Positions 35,720 through 48,362 of a stretch of DNA of 64,000 nt are shown here, piece by piece (positions within the stretch are counted from its first letter, which is position 1; each line of letters opens with the position of its first letter). Source of the DNA: Tenodera sinensis (Eukaryota; Arthropoda; Insecta; Mantodea; Mantidae); contig CM060964.1 of the NCBI GenBank assembly GCA_030765045.1, positions 170,570,219 through 170,634,218 on the forward strand, written 5' to 3'. The notes beneath the pieces were generated by a model. It was not told where the DNA came from, made no database searches, and was given only the letters and a program-made list of their open reading frames with translations. Made by a program: the position numbers and the translations under genes.

Positions 35720-36377
35720 TGCCTAAATGAGCTAATGTGTTAGCTACATTGCTAGTTGAAGCCATGGTTAGAACTATGATATAGCATTTTGAAATGTGCT
35801 TTTCTGATAGCTAAAACAAAAAACTGTGAACCCCATAGCTAATCGGCTGTACCATAAATCTCAGCTGTGTATTTATTCTAAGGCTTAAATACTCGAAGAA
35901 GCGCTGGCAGAGTGGTTTTATTTCTTTCCAGCTTGCAGGTTTACCGCACACACCCACACACACACACGCACACACACACACACACAGTAGCTATTATTGC
36001 GTTGTAGCAATAAACAGAATGATAAAACCTTGAAGCCAAGAACATTGTGCTTAGCTAGCTACACACATAACACAAGCTTGACTCACAAATTAGGTGCGTT
36101 CGACGTACAGAATAACGTTTGCTACAGAGAAAAAATTAGTGATATTTAAACGTTTTGGTAACACAGTCTTTCTTTGTTTCTACAATAGATGTATAGTGCC
36201 TTTAAAGAACTCTAAGCCAGTTTTTGTTTCATTAAAATAACTTAATAAATACCAAAGACACGAATGTTTATGTACGAAGCATATTTATGTACATTTAACA
36301 ATTTAAATGCCTTGAATTGTATTGGGTGTCCATTACCGACCGTGCAGCATTTAAATGGCTATTGCTCAAGTGGTTAA

Positions 36378-37435
36378 TAAGTTAATTTATACTAAAGTAT
36401 ATAAATTCTTAGTGGTCGCATAATTTCCCTTCATTGTATGTTTCATGCACTGGTTGGTATGTGGCTGGTGAGGTGGGATGATGAGATGACTGCTGTCTGT
36501 TGAAAACCATCAAACAGTAGTGTAGCATCCTGGCTCAGACTGGCCCCATATGCGTGAATACAAAGCATCGCCAGTAATATTATACATGGTTGGGTTATTA
36601 AATAAGTTAATATATTATAAATGGTTTCATTTTAGTGTAATTCAATGGACCAGCATGTTACTTCCTACACAATTGGAACATTGTTGTGTGGTGCTAATCT
36701 GAATATAGTCGGAACACACACCATCTAGACTGATATTCACTAGCTCTAGGGTAGTGCAAAAGTAGACAGTTATTGCTTCTCTAATCAACCGCTAATGTAG
36801 CTTTGCAGTACTTCTTTTGTTTTCCTTAGTGTATGATGATACGTAAAAGCCAACTTTCTAAGAACAGGTACACAGATTTTTAGCAAAACCTAATGATAAA
36901 AACCATAGAAACAACAGCTTGTCAGCTTTTGAAAGAATTACAGCTCATAAAATGTTACCTAGTGCCTAGAGTGTTAATTGAAGGAAAATTGAAGATTTTT
37001 AGTTTTTCATGGATGCATTATCTTCAAGGAAAATTGAATTTGTGCTTAATGACAAAGTGATGAAGTAAAAGCTGAAGACCTGCATTTTTCAAAAATATGC
37101 ATATAGCACAACATAAAGGTAACCATTGGATTCAATATGATCAAACACAAATCTTAATGCACGATTTTCTTAGAATAGTCCATCTATTATAGTCATTTCA
37201 AACTGGACGGAGTTATTCTAGTACTACTTTTTGTGTAATTAGAAGAGTGAGCTTTATACTGCAATTAACTATGAAGAGCTTTAAAATGTAGCAGGGTATT
37301 TGGGAGATAAGCTTTCCTCCTATGTTGAAAAATGTTTTATGTATTGAAAATGTTCAGTAGAATACATCAGCATCAGCTGTTGAACAGTAAATTAGTGGTG
37401 TCTATGGCTAGTCCCAATTAGTGTGTTTGTTTTAG
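36378..37435. other. KAT6 intron upstream of the first visible exon
   Basis: No transposon or RNA gene recognised. It ends with the acceptor tttgttttag used by the exon at 37436. Confidence 0.5.
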
Positions 37436-37567
37436 GTGGATGGAAATGTCAACAAAATTTACTGCCAGAATCTGTGCTTGCTGGCTAAGCTGTTTCTGGA
37501 CCATAAGACTTTATATTATGATGTTGAGCCCTTTCTGTTTTATGTACTGACCAAAAATGACAGCAAG
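37436..37567 (+). CDS. KAT6: KAT6-type MYST histone acetyltransferase, internal exon (first of three visible)
   Basis: This exon encodes 44 residues of the MYST catalytic domain, beginning VDGNVNKIYC and ending FYVLTKNDSK. MYST enzymes transfer acetyl groups from acetyl-CoA to histone lysines in the nucleus; KAT6 works in a BRPF-containing complex on histone H3. The segment QNLCLLAK contains the lysine that is autoacetylated in MYST enzymes (residue 18 of the exon). It is bordered by tttag at 37431-37435 and gtaagt at 37568, both in phase 0, and is open throughout. The domain start with its C2HC finger must be encoded upstream, but no such exon was found in 1-37435. Exon and family are near certain; the KAT6 rather than KAT5/7/8 call rests mainly on the next exon. 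Confidence 0.93.
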
Positions 37568-38902
37568 GTAAGTGATGAAATTAAATTTTTAAATTTAGAT
37601 GATACTATATGAAATCCTACATTTTAGAGTACAATTTATGCAGGTTCACTCAGTCTTGTTATATTTACAAAGAGTTAAGAATTTATTCAGTGTCATGACT
37701 TACAGATGTTGATGAAATGAAATTATATCTTCCCTAGTTTTTATGTAACATTTCTGAAATTTTCACTGAATTCTTCAATGATACAATTAGTCACCAAAGT
37801 AGTACAGTCTGCCCCTGTACTGTTAGTTCTGTTAGGTATCATGTGAAGAGTGCTTATTTGATTGTTGACCAGGTCATAGGATTATTCCTATGCTCAGGAC
37901 TGTATTTGATATTACTTAAATCCCACATTGTGGAAAGTAATAGCTGATCACAATAATACTGGGTAGGTTTAAGAGCGCTCAACTACAATACTACTTGGTT
38001 TAGTACATTCTTGAATGGGTCATGTTTAGTATTCATGGATACACAAGCAGGTCTAATGTACCTTTGGGTAGAACACCCATCTTAACAAATTTAAAGTTTA
38101 TTATGTCATTGAAAACCAAATATGGAAAAAATGTAATAGAAGTAAGCATGGAATGACATAAAAGAACTCTTAATTTTTCTACATACTCCAAGACATATTA
38201 CTGAAGTAGACTTAGGTGAAGTGATTTGATTATAATACCCATATGCAAGTCCCTCACAAGCATACATTTTTAAGAATTTAAAAGCACATGTAGAGTTTCA
38301 ACCTGAATTTGCATTGACAGAGATTTTACTCTATTGTTTTGTCTCTGTAAACGGAAAGTTTTTTTGAAAACGCTTGGGAAAGATGCATAAATTACATTAT
38401 CAGCCATATGTTTGCTGTTTTCAGGGAATCTTGTTCAAAGCTTAATGGAGTTTACCACATTTTATGTTAAATATTAGTGAGATTGACCCAGTTAACTTGA
38501 TATTCTTAGAAAAAATTTGAAATGCAAGTTTCCAGTGTTTTATTTACCTTTTAGCTACATTTTAGATACATTTTCAAACGTGATAATTTTCTGCAAATAT
38601 TCATAAAAATCCTAACCAAATTAGTTGGAAAAGATCTAAAATACCTGCATTTCTGGGCATTTTAACAATATACAGAACAGACCCAACATATTTTATGCCC
38701 AGTAAAAGCCTTTAAACCGTTAGAAGTAAATTATTTTTTGGAAATTGGAAATTGTGACATTATAAACAAATAGTTTTGCAGTTCTCTTACCATTTTCTTA
38801 AAGTAATGTAAGTACTAACAGATGAATTATTGTAAGAAATATTGAGACTGTTTATAGTTTACTATGCTTTGTATGTATTTAATTTCTCTTATGTGCTTTT
38901 AG

Positions 38903-39026
38903 GGGTGCCATCTTGTTGGATATTTTTCTAAAGAAAAACATTGCCAGCAGAAGTATAATGTATCGTGCATTATGACAATGCCACAGTATCAGAGACAGGG
39001 CTTTGGAAGGTTTCTCATACAGTTTA
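38903..39026 (+). CDS. KAT6: KAT6-type MYST histone acetyltransferase, second visible exon
   Basis: The exon encodes 41 residues plus one base, starting GCHLVGYFSKEKHCQQKYN. It holds the acetyl-CoA binding loop QYQRQGFG (Q-x-x-R-x-G-x-G pattern) and the conserved catalytic cysteine in NVSCIM. The KEKHCQQKYN stretch is characteristic of KAT6 proteins and differs from KAT5, KAT7 and KAT8. The acceptor is ag at 38901-38902 and the donor gtaagt at 39027-39032. It joins the previous exon in phase 0 and leaves a single base (phase 1) that is completed by the exon at 56796. The segment FLIQF has Q where MYST proteins I know carry D, E or A. The intron before it is 1335 bp and the intron after it 17.8 kb. 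Confidence 0.94.
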
Positions 39027-40196
39027 GTAAGTAATTAATCTTTTGTTGCATACATTGCTATAGTATTTATGCTTGTGAATCTCTTGCAAATTCATTGCTT
39101 AATCTTTGTTTTGTTACTGATAGGTATACAAATAACTTAAATTTTCAGTTTTATAATTGCTATGTTCTTGACTACTATTGCTAATAGTGTGCTTAAAATG
39201 TGACATGCTTCAAACAAATAAGATCACAAATTAAAGACTACAATTATAAGCCACTGTTCATTTAGAAAAGCTATCAAAGTCCTTTCTACGGAACTTGGAC
39301 AAGCAAGTTACCATTTTTAAATACATGATACATGTGAAAGGCTGATAATATTGCCAGTGCACATCAGAATGGAAATAGAATTATCTGTAATTTCAAAGAA
39401 GGAAAGTAAGAAGGATCACAGTATTCAGTTTTGTATTATATGAGGAGTTGAGAATCTCAATGGTGTAAGTAATGGACTTCTTAATTGAGTTATTCAAATT
39501 TTCTGCCTCTTATTATATGGTCTCTGTTTAGAATACAAATTAAGAGAATCATGATGTTTTAACTATGAGATGGCACAAAAGAGAGACAGAACCTTAAAGG
39601 CATATATGGCAGGGCTTTGCTAAGAGTGATATACAAACACTCCTCCCTCCCTTATCCCTCTGTGCAGTGTAGTGTAGTTAAGAGGGAATGCCAATATAAT
39701 CACATGAATTGCTTTTTCATTTATGCTAAGTTGCTGATTTTCATATTAGGATACACCAAAAATTGCCAGGATTTAAGAATGTTAAATAAATCTAATCACT
39801 GTGAAAGTCACACTTTTATCTCTGTTGGTAGTTGAGGCAGAGCAGTGTGCAGGTATAAAATAACCTTTGCTTAAATAAGCATGGCTTTTTTTTTTTTTTT
39901 TTTTACAAGAAGACCTCATAGTTATCTACACAATCATACATCAAACATACACTGTATTTCTTTTCTCAAAAAGGAACAGGTCATTTTTATCCTTAGGATC
40001 ACCTACTTGAATTGAAACCATATTGCTGTTTTGCATGTCTATTTCTTCAGTCTTGCTGAAAGTGTGTTATGTTCAATAGTGTAGTGAAGTGTTTTGTCAT
40101 TATTTTGCTATTGCAAAGTTAACATTTAGTTTAAAATAATGGACCTTAATCAGCATGAGCAATGAGAGATATTTGTTAAAAAATATAACACTGTTG
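39027..40196. other. Start of the large KAT6 intron, nothing recognised
   Basis: AT-rich, with a run of about 20 T near 39886-39904. The open frame at 39617-39835 has no recognisable motif. Confidence 0.4.
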
Positions 40197-40218
40197 ATGA
40201 CAATGTTGTTGTTGTTAG

Positions 40219-42616
40219 CTAATGCTGGATTTCTGACAATGAAGTCATTAATCCTCCTGCTCTCCAATATTTTTCACTGATGGATGGGGCACTAGAAGTG
40301 GCCGGGCATATTTGAAGGTGGTCTCGATCCTTTTCCTCTTGCAGATCATATAGAGGACAGAGTGGTGAATATATCCCAATTCTGTTTAAATGTTTTGCCA
40401 GACAATCATGTCCTCTAATCAACCTGAAGGTTGCAACTGTTGTTTTTCGAGGATACTCAGGAATTACTGTTTGAGTGTTTGGTGGTTCCCATCTTTTATT
40501 CTTCGATTTTTCAAAGTAATATTTTGCAATTTTTTTGAATTCAGAGTTGACTAATCTTTTAGCTGCATAAAATGCTAGATTAACTATAGATTTTTGTACA
40601 CCGCTGGTACCCTTTTTTGCAAGAAAATCAGCTTTCTCATTACCACTCAGTCCACAGTGAGCTGGTATCCAATGGAAGACTAGGTGTCTTTGAAGTGCTG
40701 TTAGATGGGTAAGGATTTTCCAACATTCTATAATTGTTTGGTTTTTTGGTGACAACTTGGAAGTAATTGCTATAATTGCTGCCCTGGAATCTGAGAGAAT
40801 AACTGCTTGCTGAAAATGTGAAATTCTGTACAAAAGGTTTTGTAGGGCCATTCAAATTGCTTCAATTTCTCCATCAAAGTTAGTAGTTCCATAACTTAAA
40901 GATTTGTAATAGGAAAAGAGGTGACATGTGACTCCAGCACCTGCTCCATCTTGGTTTGATATCAATGATCCATCAGTATAAATATGGAGCCATTCGTGTT
41001 CTGGAAATCTAGTATGGATTGTCTCTAATGCCAATAATTTTAGAACACTAGTTGGAGTGTCACTTTTCTTAACTTCTTCTGTCAGGTGTAAATAATATGT
41101 GATGTCTAATGTATGTGTCGGATTGACTTTAGATATGAAGTTTTCCTTTGAATTAGGAAGGTGTATATTCCTCCTGATGTCTTGAATTTTGGAAAGAAAG
41201 CTCTCCCGAGTCTTTAGTGTATGTGTAAAATTTCTCTTGTGCCATGTATTGAATGGGAGTCTGATCAACTTTTCGTGTTGAATAAGAGCAGCTTTTTCTA
41301 TTTCATATTCAATGGGGTATTGGTTGGTTAGTATTTCCATAGCTGCTATTGGTGTGGTTTTGATAGCACCTGTAATTAATCTCAGACTTTGGTTTTGAAA
41401 GATTTGAATTTTTTTTGTGTTTGCTGTTGCAAGAACTTCGCTGCAGTAAGTAAATAATGGTTTTATATATACATTGTATGTTGTGTTAAGAGTTGCTCTG
41501 GAACATCCCCACTTCATTCCTGTTAGATGTTTTAACAGTGAAAGGCGCCTCTCTGCTCTTTGTATTACATTTTCTATTTGTTTGGTCCATGTAAGTTTGG
41601 TATCAAATGTAACTCCTAAATACTTTGCTTCCTTTGTTTCTGGTAATTGTTGACCCTCAGAATTTAGTTTTATTTTTAGTGGTTTTTTTCTTAGTGAAAA
41701 GATTTGGTAGTTTGATTTTGTTGTATTAATAGTCATTAAATTTTCTTTGGTCCACCTTTGTAAGTTGGTTAAGGGTTGTTGCATGGTTTTTTCTAGTTCT
41801 GTACTTTTGCTTTTTGGTTTTGAAGTCCATATTACTAAGTCATCAGCAAATAGTGCACACTTCACACCTGATTCTTGTATTTGTTGTGGCAGATCGTTAA
41901 TAAATATATTAAAAAGTGTTGTGCTGAGCACTGCGCCTTGTGGTAAGCCACGGTGTACTTGTTTGTATTTAGATATATTTCTTCCATATCTGGTTGCAAT
42001 AAAGTGTTGTGTTAGGAAATGACATAGCCATGAAAACATTGGACCTTGTATCCCTATTTTTTTTTACTTTCTTTAGTAGTTCTGTTCTGCATATAGAATC
42101 ATATGCACTTTGGAAATCAATATAAACTGATAAATTATCTTCTTTTCTATTGAAGGAGTCTTTGATTTCTTGACTGAGAAGTAAGATTTGTTCATTTGTA
42201 GAGTGGAACTCTCTGAATCCAGCTTGACATGGGGATATTAAACTTTGTGATTCTAGAAACCAGTTTAACCTGTTTGACACCATTCTTTCCATCATTTTTG
42301 CTATTATGCTAGTAAGAGCTATTGGTCTATAATTTTTTATTTCTGATGCTGTTTTGTCTTTCTTCAAGAGTGGGACAATTATTGCTTTTCGCCATTCAGC
42401 AGGTACAGTGGTTTTCCAGGATAGATTGTAGAGTTTCAGTAGTTGTTGTTTTGCTGTTTTTCCAAGGTTTTTTATGAACTCTGGATGTATGTGATCAGGT
42501 CCAGGAGACTTTTTGTTTTTTAGATTATTTATTGCAATGTTTAGTTCTTGCATATTAAAATTTTGAAAAAAGATATTGCACTGAGTGTTAGGATTACATT
42601 CTCTTTCTTGTTTCAA
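40219..42616 (-). pseudogene. LINE 2 ORF2: reverse transcriptase and RNase H, lightly damaged
   Basis: Copies element RNA into DNA at a nicked target. RT motifs: KKSPGPDHIHPEFIKN, NYRPIALTS, VYIDFQSAYDS, HRGLPQGAVLS and the catalytic ALFADDLVIW. RNase H has its four acids in HIYTDGSL, GEIEAI, ILSDSRAAI and NEKADFLAKKG. The end has CPLYDLQEEKDRDHLQIC, with a zinc-finger-like H and C. Lesions: a frame slip at an A run near 42059, one TGA at 40852-40854, and the hairpin at 42641-42794 inside the upstream part (frame continues about 42795-42992, VKDRKENNS). RT and RNase H residues are all retained, so the copy is recent. Confidence 0.88.
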
Positions 42617-42640
42617 ATCTTTCTTAAATTCTTTACGTTC

Positions 42641-42794
42641 CTAAAGTAAGAACAAATTAGAAACTAAAAACTTCACGTATCTTAGTATTATTTGCTGACC
42701 CTGGGTTTCAAGCTGTGCCCAGCTTGAAACCCAGGGTCAGCAAATAATACTAAGATACGTGAAATTTTTAGTTTCTAATTTGTTCTTACTTTAG
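42641..42794. repeat. Near-perfect 154-bp palindrome (foldback element) inserted in LINE 2
   Basis: Two 75-bp arms (42641-42715 and 42720-42794) are inverted copies with one mismatch (c/t in aaaaacttcacg against aaaaatttcacg), around a 4-base loop tgcc. The outer bases are ctaaagtaag and cttactttag. If the element is taken to begin after the first TA (42642-42643), excision to a single TA restores the LINE frame (ATRF to ERKEF) apart from a TAG codon. That suggests a TA-targeting hairpin MITE. It lies in a KAT6 intron, so it would be transcribed as a long hairpin. Confidence 0.95.
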
Positions 42795-43001
42795 AATCTT
42801 GTTGCTTCACTGTTAATAGCTTCAATTTTTCCTTATTTATCTTTATGTTCCTTTTTATTATTTCTTGTTACTTTATGAGAATTAGCATAATATTTATTGA
42901 ATATTTCAGCTATGACTGCATCATTTACTAATATTTTATTGTTGTGTATGATAGGAGTGCTGTTGTTTTCTTTCCTGTCCTTGACATTTTTTATGACAAT
43001 G

Positions 43002-44284
43002 TAGGAACATTATTTTCTATGCGTTGACATTTTTTAAGAGAATCTATCAAATCAGTGTAAAAAAATTAACTTTCTGAAGACATGAGAATTGACAGTTCAA
43101 GCTTGTGGTAAAGGTAGTGTTCACACTGTTTCTAGGATTGTTCAGGAAACAAAGCTATGCCTACGGATTGCAGAGCTCCCCTATTCAAGTCTCAAGGGAA
43201 AACGTGTTGTGAAAAGCATGTGACAAATTTTGACAGCTTCAATAAAAATGTGTGTGTTTTGTTGAATAACTCGCATCTATTACAACAAAGGAAAAATCCC
43301 CACTGCAAAGAAGTTAACCAGGTAAATGGGGGGAAAGAATTAGTTACCATGGATATGTATCCTCAGTGTATGTTAAATTGATAGACATGGGATTCAAAGG
43401 GGGGCTGTGACAGTGACTTAGCTGCATCCTCAGAATGAGAAAATATATGCAGCTTGGTTTTAATCTCCAGCAAAGGTAAGATTAGTAAATATGCATAGAT
43501 TTCAGCAAATGTATTTTTGGAAAGGTTTAATGTTGAATAACAAAAATACCTATATTGGCTTTATTTGGTTTCCAATGTCACTTTACTGTTGTGACATAGT
43601 TCAATCTTCACTGTCACTTCACTTTGTTTTACACATAATGGAATGAATCACATGTGAAGCAGCCTCTTCTTCCTTTCACTTCACTGGCAGGAGTATTGAG
43701 CTCTGAACTTCACTAATTGCATGCTGAGCAGTGCTCATTGTACCTTGCAAGTTACAGAACAGCCCTTATGTTGCATCAAGAACAACCCACTATTTCACTC
43801 ACTGACAAGCATGCTCACTTATATCTGTTAAAGAGAGTTCCACAATGTTTGCGGGAGGCAGGGAAAGAGGAATCCAGCAGAGTATTTTGTCATGTATCAA
43901 AGGCATTCCTACTATTTACATCTGGAGGAGTACCTAGCTGTCTCTCTCTATATCTCTCTCTCCCTCCTGATAATGTCAAAAACAAGAAACCCTAGCATCT
44001 TTCTCTAGTAAATTCCACTGTTTCAAATACAAACCCAAAAGTTCAGCTTGTGCCTTTGAACAGTTGAGGTCCCAAACAAGTGTCATTTCGTTGTAATCAA
44101 AATCAGAGCTTGCTTTCTCCGTGTCTGTACTAGCTTCAACCTGGGTTTCATCTTCGAATGACCATGTGCCTGGAGGAATGGAGGCAGTAAGGACGAACTG
44201 TGAGGTATGGGTCGAATAGCTAAGTTAATGTAGGGATACTGGAACACACACACATGCACACACACAGAGATGTGCACACGCACG
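43002..44284. other. Intronic DNA, no gene recognised
   Basis: Frames at 43157-43381 and 43717-43995 lack recognisable domains. The sequence near 43600-43700 shares short stretches with 22740-22860 (cacttcact, gcagcctcttctt), perhaps a common decayed repeat. Confidence 0.35.
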
Positions 44285-46700
44285 TGCAGGTTAAGACAAG
44301 GATGTAAACTATGTCCCATTATGTTTAACTTGTAGATATATTAGAAAGAGGGATCGTAATGGGTACTGCCCTATATTAATGAACAAAGACATACCAGGAA
44401 TGCTGTATGCAGATGATCTAATATTAAGAGCTATAACAATAGGCTTGCAAAGAGCAATTAATGAGGTACAATTACTCAAAAGGAAAAAAAAGTGGCTGCA
44501 CTCCTAAAAGGCAGAATATGATGAAGTTCCACTTTGGATCAAGTCCCCCTACAGATGATATTGGGTCTGACAGAATGAGTGAAAGCACATATTGGAACAA
44601 GACACAAGGGTTCCATACAGCAATTGCACAGATAGCTGGAGCCGTGGTAGAGTGGTGAAGATGACAATAATAGAATATAGTGACGGAAAGCGTTAAGTTC
44701 AAATCTTGCCTCTATGTTTATACTTTAATCCCATATTTTCTGTTTTTATGATGAATATAATTTAGTAAATGTGTATTTTAAATATTACTAAATTAAATTA
44801 CATGTAGGTATATATTCCACTTACTTTCAGTGATAAGTGGAATATAATATGATTAAGAAAGCATACTTCGTGATTCTTCATTTCATAAACAATGAGCAGT
44901 TCTATGTAATTACCATTTAATAATATGCATGTCTTACTTTTCAATGGTCTTGTTGTATGTATTTTATTATACTTCCCTAATAAGAAACATTAAGAATGCT
45001 AGGTTTGGTTTGGTACTACTAGGTGTGCTTTTATCACTTTTATTCCTCTCTAGAGTGAGCTAGCTACATGAGTGTAGTGATGCACAACCACCATTCTTGG
45101 CAACTTTTTGAACTTTTTGCTGTTGTAGTTTTTTTCAGTTGAAATATGGCTGCTTTGTTAGACAGATGTGCTGTCCTACTAGCTTTGATTAATGCAAGGT
45201 ATTAATTATTTTTAATCCCTTTTTGTTTTGTTTTTGCTTATTTTAATGGACTGAAATGTATCAAGTGTAAATAATTATTTTAGGTCAAAGAGGAAAAGTC
45301 TTAAGGCAGCAATAACACAAATTTTAAAACCAAAATAATTTAAACTTCTTTTATTTAAAAATTTACTGTTTACTTAGGTCATTCAAACAATGAAAACATT
45401 ACAATAAAAAAGTGAAGACTGTGTGTGAGATTCGAACCTGTACAATCAGATATCTATATTTCAAGTATTACACTTGAGTATAATTTTTTGATATGCTTTC
45501 ATACAAGGAAAAGAGTCTACAATAACATTCTGTTTAAGCCGGGCAAACCCAACACTTATTCATACTTGTGGTTTTAATCAAGGAAATCGTAAACATTTGT
45601 GCGTTACTTGAGGAAACTAAGAAAAAATAAACAATGGTTTTTGAGTGGACAACTAGAGGTAGTAAAGGAGTTTGATTATGGAAAGCACATATTAGGGGGG
45701 TGATGGCAAAAGGCAGAGCTGCCATGACAGGTCTAAGAATGGGCAATTACAAATTGGAAATATCTGTCAAGTGGTTGGAAAGAATGCACAATTATAGGCT
45801 GTGTAAAAAATAATATATGCAGCCAAAAATTAGGCAAGAAAGTAGACAGTTTGTTTTGTAAAGAACTTTTGGGATTAAGCAGGTCAGCACCAAGGGTAGT
45901 AGCATTGATAGAATTAGGGAGAAAGGGAATAGTTATGGAAAGAATCTTGAAAAATTGTTGTAGGTGCATACGAAGAGAATATGAAAGATACATTGAAAAT
46001 TTGTGTGAACCAATGGAAGATCTGATGTGCAGGGATAGGAAGAAAGTTGAAGATAGGAATGAGGGGATATTTGGCAGAGGGAAGCAATGATTTTAGGTTT
46101 TGGTAAGTAGTGAGAAATAGGATTGAAGATACTGAGAATTCAGAAATCTGGGAGAATCTGGAAAATAAAAGGTCTCTATATAGAACAATTAGGAGAGATT
46201 AGGGCAGAGAAGATTATGTTGACTTTAGTAGCAGACTGTAAAGGGAAGGTTTAGCATGGGCAAGAATAGGTGCCGTGCTTCTTAGATGTTCAAAGGTGGA
46301 ATGTATCAGGAACATGTCATATGTAGAGAAGGAGAATAAGATACATTACTTAGTACAACGTAAAGAGCTAGAGAAGTAGAGACAAGGACATTTGGAATAT
46401 AAACAGGGACAAAGTAAGCAACGAAAAAGTTGCTATAAGAATATTAATAGTTAGGGGAAGAAAAAGAATCAGATATACGGTGAAGTTAACAAGGACATTT
46501 ATGGAAAAATGGCTTAGGAATGTAAAAATATAAAAGGAAAACCAAGAGAGAGGAAAGAAATGAGAAAGTAGCTATTGGAGGAGAAGGAGAAACAGAAGAA
46601 GAGGAGGAAAGAAAGGAAAATTGTAAGGGCTAGCTGAAAACCAAAGGGCCATTGTACCAGGCACAAAGTAGCCCTTAATAAAAGGAGGATCATTGGACTC
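44285..46700 (+). pseudogene. Old LINE remnant: RT fragment and C-terminal part
   Basis: Near 44285-44470 are the pieces of an RT, including MLYADDLILRAITIG in one frame with the catalytic ADD. Further on (45640-46090) is an ORF2 tail: ISVKWLERMHNYRL, then KELLGLSRSAPRVVALIELG. Around 46090-46330 the remnant continues (VADCKGR, MFKGGMYQEH). Between them, 44500-45640 is not recognisable except for a weak tRNA-like head near 44640-44705. Family similar to the tail at 32850-33000. Many stops. Confidence 0.5.
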
Positions 46701-47479
46701 AATTTATACTACAATCTAGTTTTTAGAACTTGGTATAAATGTATCAAAAAATAGTATTTTTGTAGACTGTTCAGTACAAATAAATCTTATACATTCTACA
46801 AGCCTGTATTGCATTCAGAAAGATTCCTCAGTTCTGTTCTCATTTGGTGCATCTGATAGAAGACTGCTTAGAGCATGCAAACTGAAAAGTCACCAGGTGA
46901 AGATTTAAGAGATAAACTTAAGGTGGCTAAAATGATAACTGATGAAGAAAAACAGCAAGTTGAGACTCACATTAAATCCTTTCTTGCAGTGCAGTCACTA
47001 ACTGTGAAAATGTAATCCAAAATGGAATTTCCTTCACCCTGAATTGCATCTCAGAATATTGTATAGCGGTATGGGGATGTGGAAACCCCATCGCCTGGTC
47101 TTTTAGACTGCAAACAGCCAGACGAACAACCGCTGGAATAAGTGATTTCCTATGTAATGGCAACTGCCTCTATGAGGGCGGAAAATCAAGCAAAGAAGGT
47201 ATCCCTTCACCTTTGGGAATTAAAAGGACCAAGAAGAAAGGGACGAGCAGGTGGGGCTTGATAGTCCAGTAAGACAACCCATCTAGGAGAGAAAGGTCCG
47301 AAAAGAAACCGGGAAGAGGATTCCCGTTAGTCGAAGAGAAGGCAACCATCGGGAAGGACACCCCAACTGATAAACCCATGGCAGCCCCATCATTGGTCTT
47401 ACTGTACGCAGCACACATAATATGGCTAGAGGACATATTAATTACTGGTAAGCCTCAGAAATATAGTCCGTCTGGCAAT
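46701..47479. other. Probable LINE leader, no frame recognised
   Basis: The part from about 46960 is GC-richer than its surroundings and directly precedes the endonuclease remnant at 47530, as a LINE 5' leader would. No protein or RNA motif recognised. Confidence 0.3.
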
Positions 47480-48362
47480 AATGGATTTTGACCACAGCAA
47501 TGGAAAAAGGATACAGGAGTTGGAGTAGCAGAAGAATTAAGAATAGGGACATTGAATGTGAGGGGAATAGCAACAAATTGATTGAAGAATTAGAAGGAAT
47601 GAAAGTAAATATAAGTGTAGTCAATGAGACTAAAAAGAAATTGAAGGGAACAGATCAAGTAGGAAAACATCTAATGATTTATAGTGCTGCAAAACGAGCA
47701 GCAAAAGGAATAGCCATTATAGCTTATGAAAAATGGTAAACAAGAACTGAAAGTTATGCTTTTATTGATGAATGGAGATGAACTACAATTTTTAAAATAC
47801 CTAGAGGACAATTTATAGTAATTGGGGTTGATGCTCCAGAAGAGGGCAAAAAAGAAGAAATTATAGAATGTTATGAAAAATTACAGAAATAAATATAAAA
47901 ACAAGAATTTAGTAATCGCAGCAGACTTGAATGCCAGAGTAGGTGATCAACCTATCTCCAAAATTGTCTGTATTTATGGAGAGAGCCATATTAATGAAAA
48001 TGGAAAATAACTTAAAGATTTTGCTGCTTTCAACAATTTAAAAATCACCAATACATTTTATAGATCAAAAGATATTCATAACTATATGTGGTGGGCCAGA
48101 GGGCAAAGATCATTGATTATGTAATGATAAATGCAAAATTAAATCCACAAACAAAATGGACAGTGTACAGAGGACAAGACATAGGTTCAGATCACTATTT
48201 GATAATTACCAAATTTAATTTATGTATGAGGCGGAGAAGAATTGTGGTAAAAGGAAAAGTAGAAATAAAAGAACAATTTACAAATTATTACTTATTTATA
48301 CCAACAAAGTTAATGCTGGTGTTTTTAAACACACATCGGCTGGAGAATTTAATGTCATTCTG

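Larger units (their letters stand above)
33599..36373 (-). mobile_element. piggyBac element, copy 2 (SINE-interrupted)
   Basis: Edges are TTAA at 33595-33598 and 36374-36377, with ends cctctttgcggat and, reversed, ccacttgagcaat. Without the SINE and its duplication it is about 2.5 kb, like copy 1, and in the same orientation. Its subterminal palindromes are eroded (gacgtcatatgatgtc). A CA microsatellite lies at about 35942-35985. Confidence 0.88.
40206..42992 (-). mobile_element. 5'-truncated young LINE (LINE 2) with a hairpin insertion
   Basis: The 3' end has AAC repeats (gttgttgttg on the plus strand). The 9-bp sequence atgacaatg occurs exactly at both edges (40197-40205 and 42993-43001), a plausible target duplication. 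It holds the RT and RNase H half of ORF2; endonuclease and ORF1 are missing by 5' truncation. Its 3' end also forms the tail of the retroposon at 23865-24491. Confidence 0.8.

Noticed and set aside
45425..45495. tRNA-like B box (gattcgaacctg) on the minus strand
   Set aside because: No convincing A box or fold, and no matching SINE body; too weak to list.
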